Below, in pieces: positions 8,012 to 16,282 of a stretch of 64,000 bases of DNA; the first letter of the stretch is position 1, and each line of letters starts with the position of its first letter. The position numbers were made by a program, and so were the translations under genes. A model generated the notes under the pieces. The model made no database searches and was not told where the DNA came from. It worked only from the letters and a program-made list of their open reading frames with translations. The stretch spans positions 62,001-126,000 of the forward strand of contig CAVSJA010000004.1 of NCBI GenBank assembly GCA_963728145.1, given 5' to 3'. The stretch comes from CAVSJA01 sp963728145 (GTDB lineage: Bacteria; Bacteroidota; Bacteroidia; Chitinophagales; Chitinophagaceae).

Positions 8012-9163
8012 ATGGTGACAATTGACTTAATTTGTTTCTCTCATTTGCGCTGGAATTTCGTATATCAAAGACCCCAGCATCTGCTTGCCCGATTTGCAAA
8101 ACATCAAAGAGTATTTTTTATTGAAGAACCCATTTTTGATGCAGAGTCTGATTTCTATTCGATAAATAAATCAGGAGAAAACACACTTTGGGTTATTACT
8201 CCGCATATTCAAAAAGATCTTTCGCCTGAGCAGGTTGCTCAAAGACAAAAGGTCTTGCTTTCATTCTTACTTGATGATATGCAGATCAAGGAATACATCT
8301 GTTGGTATTACACTCCAATGGCGCTGAGTTTCTCTGATCATCTCAATCCGCAGCTTACTGTATTCGATTGTATGGACGAATTGTCTGCATTCAAATTCGC
8401 GCCACCGGAATTAAAAGCGAAAGAGACAGAATTATTGGAGAAAGCAGATATAGTATTTACAGGAGGATACAGTTTATTCTTAACTAAAAAGGACAAACAT
8501 CCCAACGTGCATTATTTTCCAAGCAGTATTGACAAAGAACATTTTTCAAAAGCAAGACGAAACGGGGTCGTTGATCCTGCTGATCAGGAAAAAATACCGT
8601 ATCCACGCCTGGGATTCTTTGGCGTACTGGATGAGCGGTTTGATACTGACCTGGTAAGAGTAATGGCAAAATTAAAACCGAAATGGCATTTCGTCTATAT
8701 TGGGCCGGTAGTAAAAATTGATCCGAAGACTCTTCCCCAGGCCAGAAACATCCATTACCTCGGTGCAAAGAATTATGATGAATTACCGGCTTACCTCGCA
8801 GGATGGGATATTGCATTAATGCCATTCGCAATGAACGAATCAACGAGATTTATTAGTCCCACCAAAACACCCGAATACCTGGCGGGTGGCAAGCCTGTAA
8901 TCTCCACTGCGATTGTAGACGTGGTAGAAGCCTATGGGAACAAGGGATTGGTCTATATAGGAGAGACAGCTGAAGATTTTGTATCTGCTGCAGCACATTG
9001 CTTAAAAAATCCGGGACAAAAAGATGAGTGGCTAAAGGAAGTGGATGAGACATTGAAAGATAATTCCTGGGATAAAACCTGGAAACAAATGACGGAAAGA
9101 ATGGAAGAGGCTTTGAAGGAAAAGAATATTGTTGAACCTGATAAATCGCAAGCCTATGTTTGA
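8012..9163 (+). CDS. glycosyltransferase, GT4-like
   Basis: A 383-residue glycosyltransferase of the GT-B fold type that often accompanies UDP-galactopyranose mutase. Motifs: an N-terminal FSHLRWNFVYQRPQHLLARF segment, the central FDCMDELSAF, and a C-terminal donor-binding region PTKTPEYLAGGKPVIST. A TTG-started extension to 7952 is possible, but it would put the promoter motif inside the gene and adds unrelated residues; ATG 8012 begins MVTIDLICFSHLRW as expected. It overlaps glf by eight bases. It probably builds an envelope or exopolysaccharide glycan in the cytoplasm. Donor and acceptor are unknown. Confidence 0.85.
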   Translation: MVTIDLICFSHLRWNFVYQRPQHLLARFAKHQRVFFIEEPIFDAESDFYSINKSGENTLWVITPHIQKDLSPEQVAQRQKVLLSFLLDDMQIKEYICWYYTPMALSFSDHLNPQLTVFDCMDELSAFKFAPPELKAKETELLEKADIVFTGGYSLFLTKKDKHPNVHYFPSSIDKEHFSKARRNGVVDPADQEKIPYPRLGFFGVLDERFDTDLVRVMAKLKPKWHFVYIGPVVKIDPKTLPQARNIHYLGAKNYDELPAYLAGWDIALMPFAMNESTRFISPTKTPEYLAGGKPVISTAIVDVVEAYGNKGLVYIGETAEDFVSAAAHCLKNPGQKDEWLKEVDETLKDNSWDKTWKQMTERMEEALKEKNIVEPDKSQAYV

Positions 9164-10337
9164 TTATTTAGTTGTCGGTGCGGGATTCGCCGGCTCCGTC
9201 ATAGCGGAGCGCCTGGCAAGCCGGGCAGGAAAAAAAGTTTTATTGATTGATAAAAGAAATCATATCGCGGGAAATACTTACGATTATCATGATAAGGAAG
9301 GTATACTCGTTCATAAATACGGTCCTCATATATTTCATACCAATTCAAAAGAGGTATTCGAATATCTGGGGCAGTTTACTGAATGGCGAACCTATGAGCA
9401 CCGTGTACTAGCCAGTGTGGATGGTATGCTGGTACCTATACCGATCAATCTTAATACTATTAACCAGCTTTACGGAATGCGCATTAACTCTTCAGAAATG
9501 GAAGAATTTCTTTCTTCAAGAGCTGAAAAGAAAGCGCATGTGCTCACTGCAGAGGATGTGGTATTGTCAAAAGTGGGTAAGGAACTATACGAGAAGTTTT
9601 TCAAAGGATACACTAAAAAGCAATGGGATCTCGATCCATCTGAGCTTGACGCAACAGTAACTGCACGTATCCCTACCCGTTGCAACCGGGACAATCGCTA
9701 TTTCACGGATACTTACCAGGCAATGCCGCTTTTTGGCTATACAAAACTTTTTGAGAATATGGTGTCGCATCCCAATATCAAGGTGATGCTCAACACGGAT
9801 TATAAGGAGATAGAAGATATTATACCGTACAAGACTATGATTTATACGGGACCTATCGATTATTTCTTTGATAATTGCTATGGAAAGCTTCCTTATCGCT
9901 CAATTGAATTCAAATTTGAAACCCATGAGAAGGAAGTATTTCAACCTACCGGAACGGTAAATTATCCGAATGAACATCCTTATACAAGGGTTACTGAGTT
10001 TAAGTACCTCACAGGTCAAAAACACCCTAAGACATCCGTAGTATATGAATACCCACAGGCGGAGGGTGATCCCTATTATCCAGTTCCACGGCCCGAGAAT
10101 GCGGAGTTATATAGAAAGTACCAATTACTGGCCGCTGAATTAACCAACGTACATTTTGTTGGTAGGTTAGCGACCTACAAGTATTATAATATGGACCAGG
10201 TGGTGGCGCAGTCGCTAACCCTGTTCAAAAAAATAGTATCTAATCAAAACGATATTCATGTTAACGGACGAAATCTTACATCCGGGTCTACCTCAAGGCA
10301 AGCCGGAGGTTTGGGGCGGAATAGAATGTACGATTAA
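9156..10337 (+). CDS. glf: UDP-galactopyranose mutase
   Basis: Flavoenzyme that interconverts UDP-galactopyranose and UDP-galactofuranose. The FAD-binding motif VGAGFAGSVIAERLA is near residue 8 and is followed by IDKRNHIAGNTYDY. Other landmarks are GPHIFHTN, the GYTKKQW segment and a C-terminal GRLATYKYYNMDQVVAQSL block. At 393 residues it carries about 30 residues beyond that block, where the family normally ends. This tail overlaps the next gene by 80 bases. I chose ATG 9156 (MFDYLVVGAG) over an in-frame ATG at 9129 because it starts at the conserved strand and overlaps the upstream stop by only eight bases. It indicates galactofuranose in an envelope glycan. Confidence 0.93.
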   Translation: MFDYLVVGAGFAGSVIAERLASRAGKKVLLIDKRNHIAGNTYDYHDKEGILVHKYGPHIFHTNSKEVFEYLGQFTEWRTYEHRVLASVDGMLVPIPINLNTINQLYGMRINSSEMEEFLSSRAEKKAHVLTAEDVVLSKVGKELYEKFFKGYTKKQWDLDPSELDATVTARIPTRCNRDNRYFTDTYQAMPLFGYTKLFENMVSHPNIKVMLNTDYKEIEDIIPYKTMIYTGPIDYFFDNCYGKLPYRSIEFKFETHEKEVFQPTGTVNYPNEHPYTRVTEFKYLTGQKHPKTSVVYEYPQAEGDPYYPVPRPENAELYRKYQLLAAELTNVHFVGRLATYKYYNMDQVVAQSLTLFKKIVSNQNDIHVNGRNLTSGSTSRQAGGLGRNRMYD

Positions 10338-12465
10338 CCGGCTCCATGATGGCTATCGTCCCGATAACTATCGGGATCAGTTGGAAGAATCGGGTCACTA
10401 TAAACGGGAAAATGATATTGAGGAATTTGCACGACTTGGTATTAAAGCAATCCGGTATCCGATATTATGGGAGCTTCATCATCGCGAGTCGGGAAAGAAA
10501 ACTAAATGGTCAAGGACTTCGAAGCGTCTCATCCAATTAAGAAAGAGTGGTGTTACCGTAATTGCAGGGTTGCTGCATCATGGAAGTGGGCCATTGTTCA
10601 CTCAACTGGATGATGAGCATTTCCCTGAGAAATTTGCGGCATACGCATCGCTTGTTGCAAATAAATTTCCCTGGATTGAATACTATACGCCGGTAAACGA
10701 ACCGCTAACCACTGCGAGGTTTAGCGGACTATATGGTATCTGGTATCCTCATTTGTCGAGTGACAAGGATTTCGCACTGATGTTGTTGAATCAAATGAAA
10801 GCGACCGTTCTTGCCATGCTGGAAATACGTAAGATCAACCCGGATGCGAAATTGATACAAACAGAGGATCTTGGAAAAGTTTATAGCACTCCACTTCTAA
10901 AATACCAGGCAGAATTTGAAAACCATCGTCGATGGCTCGGTTTCGATCTTCTTTGCGGAAGAGTAGATAAAGATCATCCGCTTTGGCATTATCTCCATTA
11001 TGCAGGAATAGATGACGATCAATTGCAATTCTTCCTTGATAATCCCTGTCCACCAGATATCATGGGATTTAATTACTACCTCACTTCGGAGCGATGGCTT
11101 GATGAAAATACATCCCGTTATCCCGGGCATCCGATTGGCGGTAATGGTAAGCATACATATTCCGATGTTGAAGCGGTTCGCATACAAAAGAATGAACCCT
11201 CTGGTTTTAGTTGCTTGATAAAGGAAGCATGGGAAAGATTTGAAATTCCAATCGCGATCACTGAAGTGCATTTGAGTTGCTTTCGGGAAGAACAATTGCG
11301 ATGGGTGAAGGATATCTGGGATAGATCTTGCCAGTTAATTGGAGAGGGCATTCCTATCAAAGCAATTACTTCCTGGGCATTATTGGGTTCATTTGACTGG
11401 AATAGTTTGCTTACCAGTAGGAATGGATCTTATGAGCCTGGGGTTTTTGATGTAAGAAATAATCAACCAAGGCCAACTGCGCTGGCAAAAATGATAAAAG
11501 CATACGCGTCAACGGGAAATTATAACCATCCTTTATTGCAACAAGAAGGTTGGTGGCAGAGACAGGATAGATTTTTTCATCAGGTAGTTGATATGGAAAA
11601 AAATTCTTACAAAAAGAAAACCAGCGCACCGATTCTTATCATCGGAAAGAATGGCACATTAGCAAGAGCATTCTCCATTGTTTCTAATCAACGATGCATT
11701 TCTAGTTATGCCTTATCAAGGTCAGAGATTGATTTGAAAGATGAAGAATCGATCAAGGCTGTAATTGATCATTACAAGCCATGGGCGATTATCAATTGCG
11801 CGGGCTATGTGTTGGTGGATGAGGCCGAGACTAACAGAGGAGAATGCTACTTCCTGAATTCTGCAGTTCCGCTCCGGCTGGCCTGTTATTGTAAAAGATC
11901 TGGTATCCCCTTCCTGAGTTTCTCCAGCGACCTGGTATTCGGCGGCGACAAACAGTCGCCCTATACAGAGGCTGATACAGTAAAACCCCTGAATGTATAT
12001 GGATCAAGCAAGGCCCTGGCAGAATCCGAAGTATTAAAGGAATATCCAGAATCATTGATCATTAGAACAAGTGCATTCTTCGGCCCATGGGATCAGTACA
12101 ATTTTCCATTCCATGTTTTGAAATCAGTAAGAAGCGGAACAATTATTGAAGCAGCCGAAGATGTGATTGTTTCGCCAACCTATGTTCCCGATCTCGTGCA
12201 TGCGGCATTGGATCTTCTGATCGATGAAGCTTCCGGTATCTGGCATCTCAGTAATAATGGCAATATTTCCTGGGCATCACTTGCTTCAGAAGTATTGTCG
12301 AGAGGAAAAGCTGATCAATCACACCTCATCATAAAAAAAGGAGAGGAGATGGGCTGGAAAGCGAAGCGACCAGCATTTAGTGCATTGGAAAGTGAACGAG
12401 GTTTGAATTTGCCCACATTAGATGATGCCTTAAACCGCTATTTCAGAGAAACCGTCGTTGCTTAA
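10258..12465 (+). CDS. fused GH1-like glycosidase and RmlD-like sugar-nucleotide reductase
   Basis: A 735-residue two-domain protein. Residues 15-440 match the family 1 glycosidase fold: VWGGIECT near the start, acid/base candidate Glu148 in TPVNEP, and nucleophile candidate Glu336 in ITEVH. Residues 455-735 are an RmlD-like extended SDR: ILIIGKNGTLARAF (the usual GxxGxLG is altered), catalytic Tyr581 and Lys585 in YGSSKA, and a C-terminal substrate domain. No signal peptide is visible, so it acts in the cytoplasm, perhaps on nucleotide-activated or lipid-linked sugars of the glf pathway. The start overlaps glf by 80 bases and no later in-frame start fits. A palindrome near 10358 inserts RPDNYR between conserved INR and DQLE segments. 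Domain calls are firm; the reaction is unknown. Confidence 0.85.
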   Translation: MLTDEILHPGLPQGKPEVWGGIECTINRLHDGYRPDNYRDQLEESGHYKRENDIEEFARLGIKAIRYPILWELHHRESGKKTKWSRTSKRLIQLRKSGVTVIAGLLHHGSGPLFTQLDDEHFPEKFAAYASLVANKFPWIEYYTPVNEPLTTARFSGLYGIWYPHLSSDKDFALMLLNQMKATVLAMLEIRKINPDAKLIQTEDLGKVYSTPLLKYQAEFENHRRWLGFDLLCGRVDKDHPLWHYLHYAGIDDDQLQFFLDNPCPPDIMGFNYYLTSERWLDENTSRYPGHPIGGNGKHTYSDVEAVRIQKNEPSGFSCLIKEAWERFEIPIAITEVHLSCFREEQLRWVKDIWDRSCQLIGEGIPIKAITSWALLGSFDWNSLLTSRNGSYEPGVFDVRNNQPRPTALAKMIKAYASTGNYNHPLLQQEGWWQRQDRFFHQVVDMEKNSYKKKTSAPILIIGKNGTLARAFSIVSNQRCISSYALSRSEIDLKDEESIKAVIDHYKPWAIINCAGYVLVDEAETNRGECYFLNSAVPLRLACYCKRSGIPFLSFSSDLVFGGDKQSPYTEADTVKPLNVYGSSKALAESEVLKEYPESLIIRTSAFFGPWDQYNFPFHVLKSVRSGTIIEAAEDVIVSPTYVPDLVHAALDLLIDEASGIWHLSNNGNISWASLASEVLSRGKADQSHLIIKKGEEMGWKAKRPAFSALESERGLNLPTLDDALNRYFRETVVA

Positions 12466-12560
12466 ATTATTATTGATTATTAATTATTAATTATTGATTA
12501 TTTCGAGATTTGAAATTCAGGGCAGCAATAATTAATAATCAATAATCAATAATTAATATC
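12466..12560. repeat. inverted AATAATN heptamer arms
   Basis: Left arm 12466-12502 (ATTATTGATTATTAATTATT) starts directly at the stop codon of the GH1/RmlD gene. The right arm, 12527-12560, is in the opposite sense. About 25 unique bases lie between. The arms could fold into a long A-U hairpin between two co-directional genes. Confidence 0.8.
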
Positions 12561-12567
12561 AATCATT

Positions 12568-13776
12568 ATGGCTGGAAGTAAATTCATGTTCGCAACGGGA
12601 ATTGAAAATAGTTATCCTACAATTCAGTTAAGTGATGGAAAAAGGAAACGAGTTGATGAAATGGAAAAGACACTTCACTACAAATGTTGGGAACGAGATT
12701 TTGAATTGGTAAAGGAGTTGGGGATTGAGTATTTACGCTATGGCCCTCCGTATTATAAAACTCATCTTGCGCCAGGGAAATATGATTGGGAATTCTCTGA
12801 TATGACCTTTAATCGTTTAAAGGAAATGGGAATAATTCCAATCGTGGATCTGCTCCATTTTGGTGTTCCTGACTGGTTGGGTGACTTTCAGAATCCTGAT
12901 TTTCCCGAACATTTTGCAGAATACGCAGGTGCATTTGCAGAAAGATATCCCTACCTGCAATTGTATACACCGATCAATGAAATATTTATCACGGCAATTT
13001 TTTCAGGACAGTACGGGTGGTGGAATGAAAGACTTCAAACTGATGCAGGGTTCGTTGTTGCGTTAAAACATTTGTGCAAGGCCAATGTGCTAGCCATGCG
13101 TGCCATCCTCAAAGTGGCGCCAGACACTACCTTCATTCAAAGTGAATCTTCTGAATATTTCCACCCCATTGATCCGTCCGCCCTTAGATTGGCGAGGTTT
13201 TTAAATCAGAAGAGATTTTTGGCCTTCGATCTTACTTACGGCTATCCGCTAACAGTTTCGATGTATGAGTATCTTTTGGCAAATGGTATGTCTAAGACAG
13301 AATACCAATGGTTTCTTCAAAACCAGGTGAAGGCGCATTGTATCATGGGTAATGATTATTATGTGACTAATGAGCACATGGTCTTTCACGATGGCAGCAC
13401 GCAGGCTTCGGGCGAGATCTTTGGCTATTATGTGATCACGCAGCAGTATTATGCCAGGTACAAACTGCCAATTATGCATACTGAAACCAATATTAAAGAA
13501 CCCGGTGGAGTGGAATGGTTATTCAAGCAATGGGCGAATGTGCATCGCCTGAAGTCTGATGGAGTTCCGATTGTTGGTTTTACCTGGTATAGCCTGCAGC
13601 ACCAGGTCGATTGGGACACAGCTTTGCGGGAAGATAATGGCCGCGTGAATGAATTAGGTCTTGTGGATCTTGACCGCAATATCACCCCTGTGGGACAAGC
13701 CTATAGAGAAATCATTCACCAATGGAAGGACGTTATTGCAGAAGAAAGTTATGGGTTGATCTTTCACAACTGGTGA
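12568..13776 (+). CDS. GH1-like glycoside hydrolase
   Basis: A 402-residue cytoplasmic protein of the family 1 glycosidase type, related to the N-terminal half of the preceding fusion. It has the acid/base candidate Glu138 in TPINE and the nucleophile candidate Glu306 in MHTETN. The early segment FATGIENSYPTIQL and the barrel strands GIEYLRYGPPYYKTH and VDLLHFGVPDWLG are clear. No signal peptide is present. It follows the GH1/RmlD gene after 102 bases of repeat, so co-transcription is possible. It probably processes a sugar in the same envelope-glycan pathway. Substrate cannot be inferred. Confidence 0.82.
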   Translation: MAGSKFMFATGIENSYPTIQLSDGKRKRVDEMEKTLHYKCWERDFELVKELGIEYLRYGPPYYKTHLAPGKYDWEFSDMTFNRLKEMGIIPIVDLLHFGVPDWLGDFQNPDFPEHFAEYAGAFAERYPYLQLYTPINEIFITAIFSGQYGWWNERLQTDAGFVVALKHLCKANVLAMRAILKVAPDTTFIQSESSEYFHPIDPSALRLARFLNQKRFLAFDLTYGYPLTVSMYEYLLANGMSKTEYQWFLQNQVKAHCIMGNDYYVTNEHMVFHDGSTQASGEIFGYYVITQQYYARYKLPIMHTETNIKEPGGVEWLFKQWANVHRLKSDGVPIVGFTWYSLQHQVDWDTALREDNGRVNELGLVDLDRNITPVGQAYREIIHQWKDVIAEESYGLIFHNW

Positions 13777-13956
13777 TCAGCGTACAATTTTCTGCCTGAT
13801 AATTCTTGCGGTAAATAATTCAAACAATTTGTCAGGATGGATTCTCCGGTTCCCATTCTTCACGCTGTAAGGCTTACCCATTGCAGTCGGGTTATAAGTT
13901 TCCTTAGCCAGCACTTCAACAGGCCCCTTCACATTATGCTTTGCTACTTTACTCAT
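13777..13956 (-). CDS. small hypothetical protein, 59 residues
   Basis: Basic soluble protein beginning MSKVAKHNVKGPVEVLAKET and ending IIRQKIVR. I do not recognise the family. The stop codon is directly back-to-back with the stop of the convergent GH1 gene, with no spacer. I chose the internal ATG at 13956 because a good GGCAYA-N4-TTTA motif lies 37 bases upstream of it. The longer ORF, starting at 13986, would leave almost no leader. Confidence 0.65.
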   Translation of the reverse strand: MSKVAKHNVKGPVEVLAKETYNPTAMGKPYSVKNGNRRIHPDKLFELFTARIIRQKIVR

Positions 13957-13993
13957 TGGATCTGTTTTTTCTGTTATTAGGAACATAAATTGC

Positions 13994-14009
13994 TAAATAA
14001 CTGTGCCAA
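13994..14009 (-). promoter_or_regulatory. GGCAYA-N4-TTTA motif before the 59-residue gene
   Basis: On the minus strand it reads TTGGCACAGTTATTTA. The first half is an ideal sigma-54 -24 element (TTGGCAC), but the -12 half is TTTA rather than TTGC. Confidence 0.5.
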
Positions 14010-14045
14010 GTTTTGTTGGTTATCGGGGAAATGTTTACCCAATGA

Positions 14046-14197
14046 ACCAATAGGCAATAGGCAATGGACAATAGTAACGGGCAAGAAGCAAAAGGTAAGA
14101 ACATTTAATCTCTAAAGTCGAATTATCTTTTGCCCCTTGCCCCTTGCCTTTTGCCTCTTGCCCTTTGCCCTTTGCCTCTTGCCTTTTGCCTCTTACT
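14046..14197. repeat. heptamer arrays (CAATAGG and TTGCCYY words)
   Basis: A short CAATAGG array lies at 14046-14075. It is followed by a GCAAGAA/GCAAAAG arm near 14080-14097 and a long inverse arm of nine or ten TTGCCCC, TTGCCTT and TTGCCTC heptamers at about 14131-14197. The array ends about 12 bases beyond the stop of the minus-strand AsmA-like gene. The gap has no gene; ORFs reading ALCLLPFA through it are repeat artefacts. Confidence 0.8.
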
Positions 14198-14208
14198 CCT
14201 TCAGCATC

Positions 14209-16281
14209 TTACAATACAGTCTTCCTCACTCCCGCCATCACCGACTGCAAAATCAAGTTAAAGTAAGACTTGTACACATCTCGTTTTTGAGCGAACGGTT
14301 GCTTTTCGTCTTTCTTATTCGAGTTTTTGATCATCGTATTCGCCAAAAAGCTCGTGAACTTTTTCTTTCCAACCGAGTCATTTTTCTCCGTCTCCAATAA
14401 ATTTATTTTGAGATCATCATATATGAAATTGGTAAAGCCAAGGCTGCTGGTATCGTTACCCTTTATTTCAAATTTCAATGAAGTAAGATTCCCGGATTTT
14501 ATTTCAACCATGCTTAATGCCTTGAATGTGGGGTTAAGTTCAGGTAAATTCAGTGACCTCAGATCTCCATAGACAGTAAACGTTCCATTATTCGTGTTCA
14601 TTGGCATATTCCATTCAGTAGACAAAGGAGCCCGGTTCATGAAAAGTGCACGAAGATTCAATACCATCGGATCGGATGGAGTACCCTTATTATAAACATT
14701 GGATATAGTGCCATTGATCCGGTTAAATTGAACGAGTCCAACATTTCCCGTTCGAAAAGATTTTTCCTCGTAAACAACTGTACTGTTCCTTATTCTTACC
14801 ACAGGAACCTGCAATCCAAACCCAAATTGCTTAATTCGTTGATGCGGATAATTACCGATCTTTTTTATCGAATCCATCCTTAATGTCTTGTCGTTATATA
14901 CTTTGATATCCAATTCCAGGGATATACTGTCACCCTTAAGAGATTTTCCGGCCATTAATTGCCCAGCGTCGTTATTATATACGCGGACATTACTCATGGT
15001 AATATTTATAAGATCCTTTTGGTACCTTATATTTCGTGCAAGCTGTGTTCTGCTAATTGTTGGACTAAAGCTGAGCCGGTCGATCGTAAGTCTCTTTGAG
15101 GGGGCATCGAAATAAACTCCCTGCACTCTTCCACCATGTATCTTTTTTGGAGGGGGTACATATTCAAGGTTCCCGATATAGAAGGAAGAATTCTTGAGAT
15201 ATTTTTCTATTGCGAGGCCATTTGAATCGATGGCGACATTATAAATCGCTGCATTGATATTTTTTAAAATGAATTTATCGCGGCTATCTTTTTCCTTTGT
15301 TTTCAATTCGAGCCTTGCATTCTCTATTTGCAAAGTATCAACCTGAATTCTTGAAAAAATACTTCCGATCTCCAATATTGTTGGATCATCATTGGAGCCA
15401 TTTTTGCCTTCAGAACGCTTGAGGAAAAGGGTAATGTCCTTAATGTTTAATTTCTTACTGTAGAATGCCTGGCGGTAAATGAACTCGTAGGCATTTAACC
15501 CATTGAATGAAATTCCTCCAATATGTTGGTTATCGCTATGAATATCGGTGCAATAGAGATAACCTAAATCAGAATTATAGTTTATATCGTGAATTTCCAG
15601 CTTGTTGCCCTTGACCGGATTAACCAATTTGACCTCATCTACTGTTACCGCTGCATTCTTTACAAAGTATGCAGCGATATTATTATACCGGTGAAGACTG
15701 TCCACGACAAAATCCCTGACGTTGATACTCAAATTATCCGCTGAAATTTGTTTGCTACTGGTAAGATCATTGAGCTTTATAGATCCGTTTCTAACTGAAA
15801 TATTTCCCGATCTCAATAATTTGTACCTCCCCAGGATACGTTGATAGATCTCGAGTGTATCTCCGATCACCGTTTTCTTATCCTCAATCTTCAGCTTGGT
15901 CAACAGAACCTGTGGTTCATTCAATTCAATACTGTTTACGTCAATGGAATAACCTGAAAGAAGGTCTAATGATTTTAAGCCGGTTATATGAATTGTCTTA
16001 ACCCTGATATCGAAAAGAATCCCTGGAATTGTGTCGCTTAGAATTACTTTTTGAAGAATGTTTGTGTCAACGGTTAGCCTGAGATTATAAATGGTGGCAC
16101 TTCCTGCTACTTCATCAAATGAAGTGCTGTCATAAGTGATCTTGTAAAGGCTGTCACTCTTTTGTGCGATTGTATCTGTCAACTTTTCCCGAAAAAAGAG
16201 TTTCCGCTCTGATACCCACCAGATCACGCCAGCCGCAATCACCAGCACTACAATAATCCATATTATATAAATTCGCCGCAT
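14209..16281 (-). CDS. AsmA/TamB-like membrane-anchored protein
   Basis: A 690-residue protein with one N-terminal membrane helix (IYIIWIIVVLVIAAGVIWWV, residues 4-23). A long beta-rich region follows, with repeated patterns such as IHITGLKSLDLLSGYSIDV and LRDLNLPEL-type strands. This is the layout of AsmA-clan proteins: a periplasmic beta-groove anchored in the inner membrane, thought to move lipid between membranes. It is the last gene of the TamB-TamL operon, starting one base after the TamL stop. I infer a role in envelope lipid or outer-membrane protein assembly. No domain name can be confirmed by eye; similarity to AsmA is by architecture and context. Confidence 0.7.
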   Translation of the reverse strand: MRRIYIIWIIVVLVIAAGVIWWVSERKLFFREKLTDTIAQKSDSLYKITYDSTSFDEVAGSATIYNLRLTVDTNILQKVILSDTIPGILFDIRVKTIHITGLKSLDLLSGYSIDVNSIELNEPQVLLTKLKIEDKKTVIGDTLEIYQRILGRYKLLRSGNISVRNGSIKLNDLTSSKQISADNLSINVRDFVVDSLHRYNNIAAYFVKNAAVTVDEVKLVNPVKGNKLEIHDINYNSDLGYLYCTDIHSDNQHIGGISFNGLNAYEFIYRQAFYSKKLNIKDITLFLKRSEGKNGSNDDPTILEIGSIFSRIQVDTLQIENARLELKTKEKDSRDKFILKNINAAIYNVAIDSNGLAIEKYLKNSSFYIGNLEYVPPPKKIHGGRVQGVYFDAPSKRLTIDRLSFSPTISRTQLARNIRYQKDLINITMSNVRVYNNDAGQLMAGKSLKGDSISLELDIKVYNDKTLRMDSIKKIGNYPHQRIKQFGFGLQVPVVRIRNSTVVYEEKSFRTGNVGLVQFNRINGTISNVYNKGTPSDPMVLNLRALFMNRAPLSTEWNMPMNTNNGTFTVYGDLRSLNLPELNPTFKALSMVEIKSGNLTSLKFEIKGNDTSSLGFTNFIYDDLKINLLETEKNDSVGKKKFTSFLANTMIKNSNKKDEKQPFAQKRDVYKSYFNLILQSVMAGVRKTVL

Positions 16282-16282
16282 A

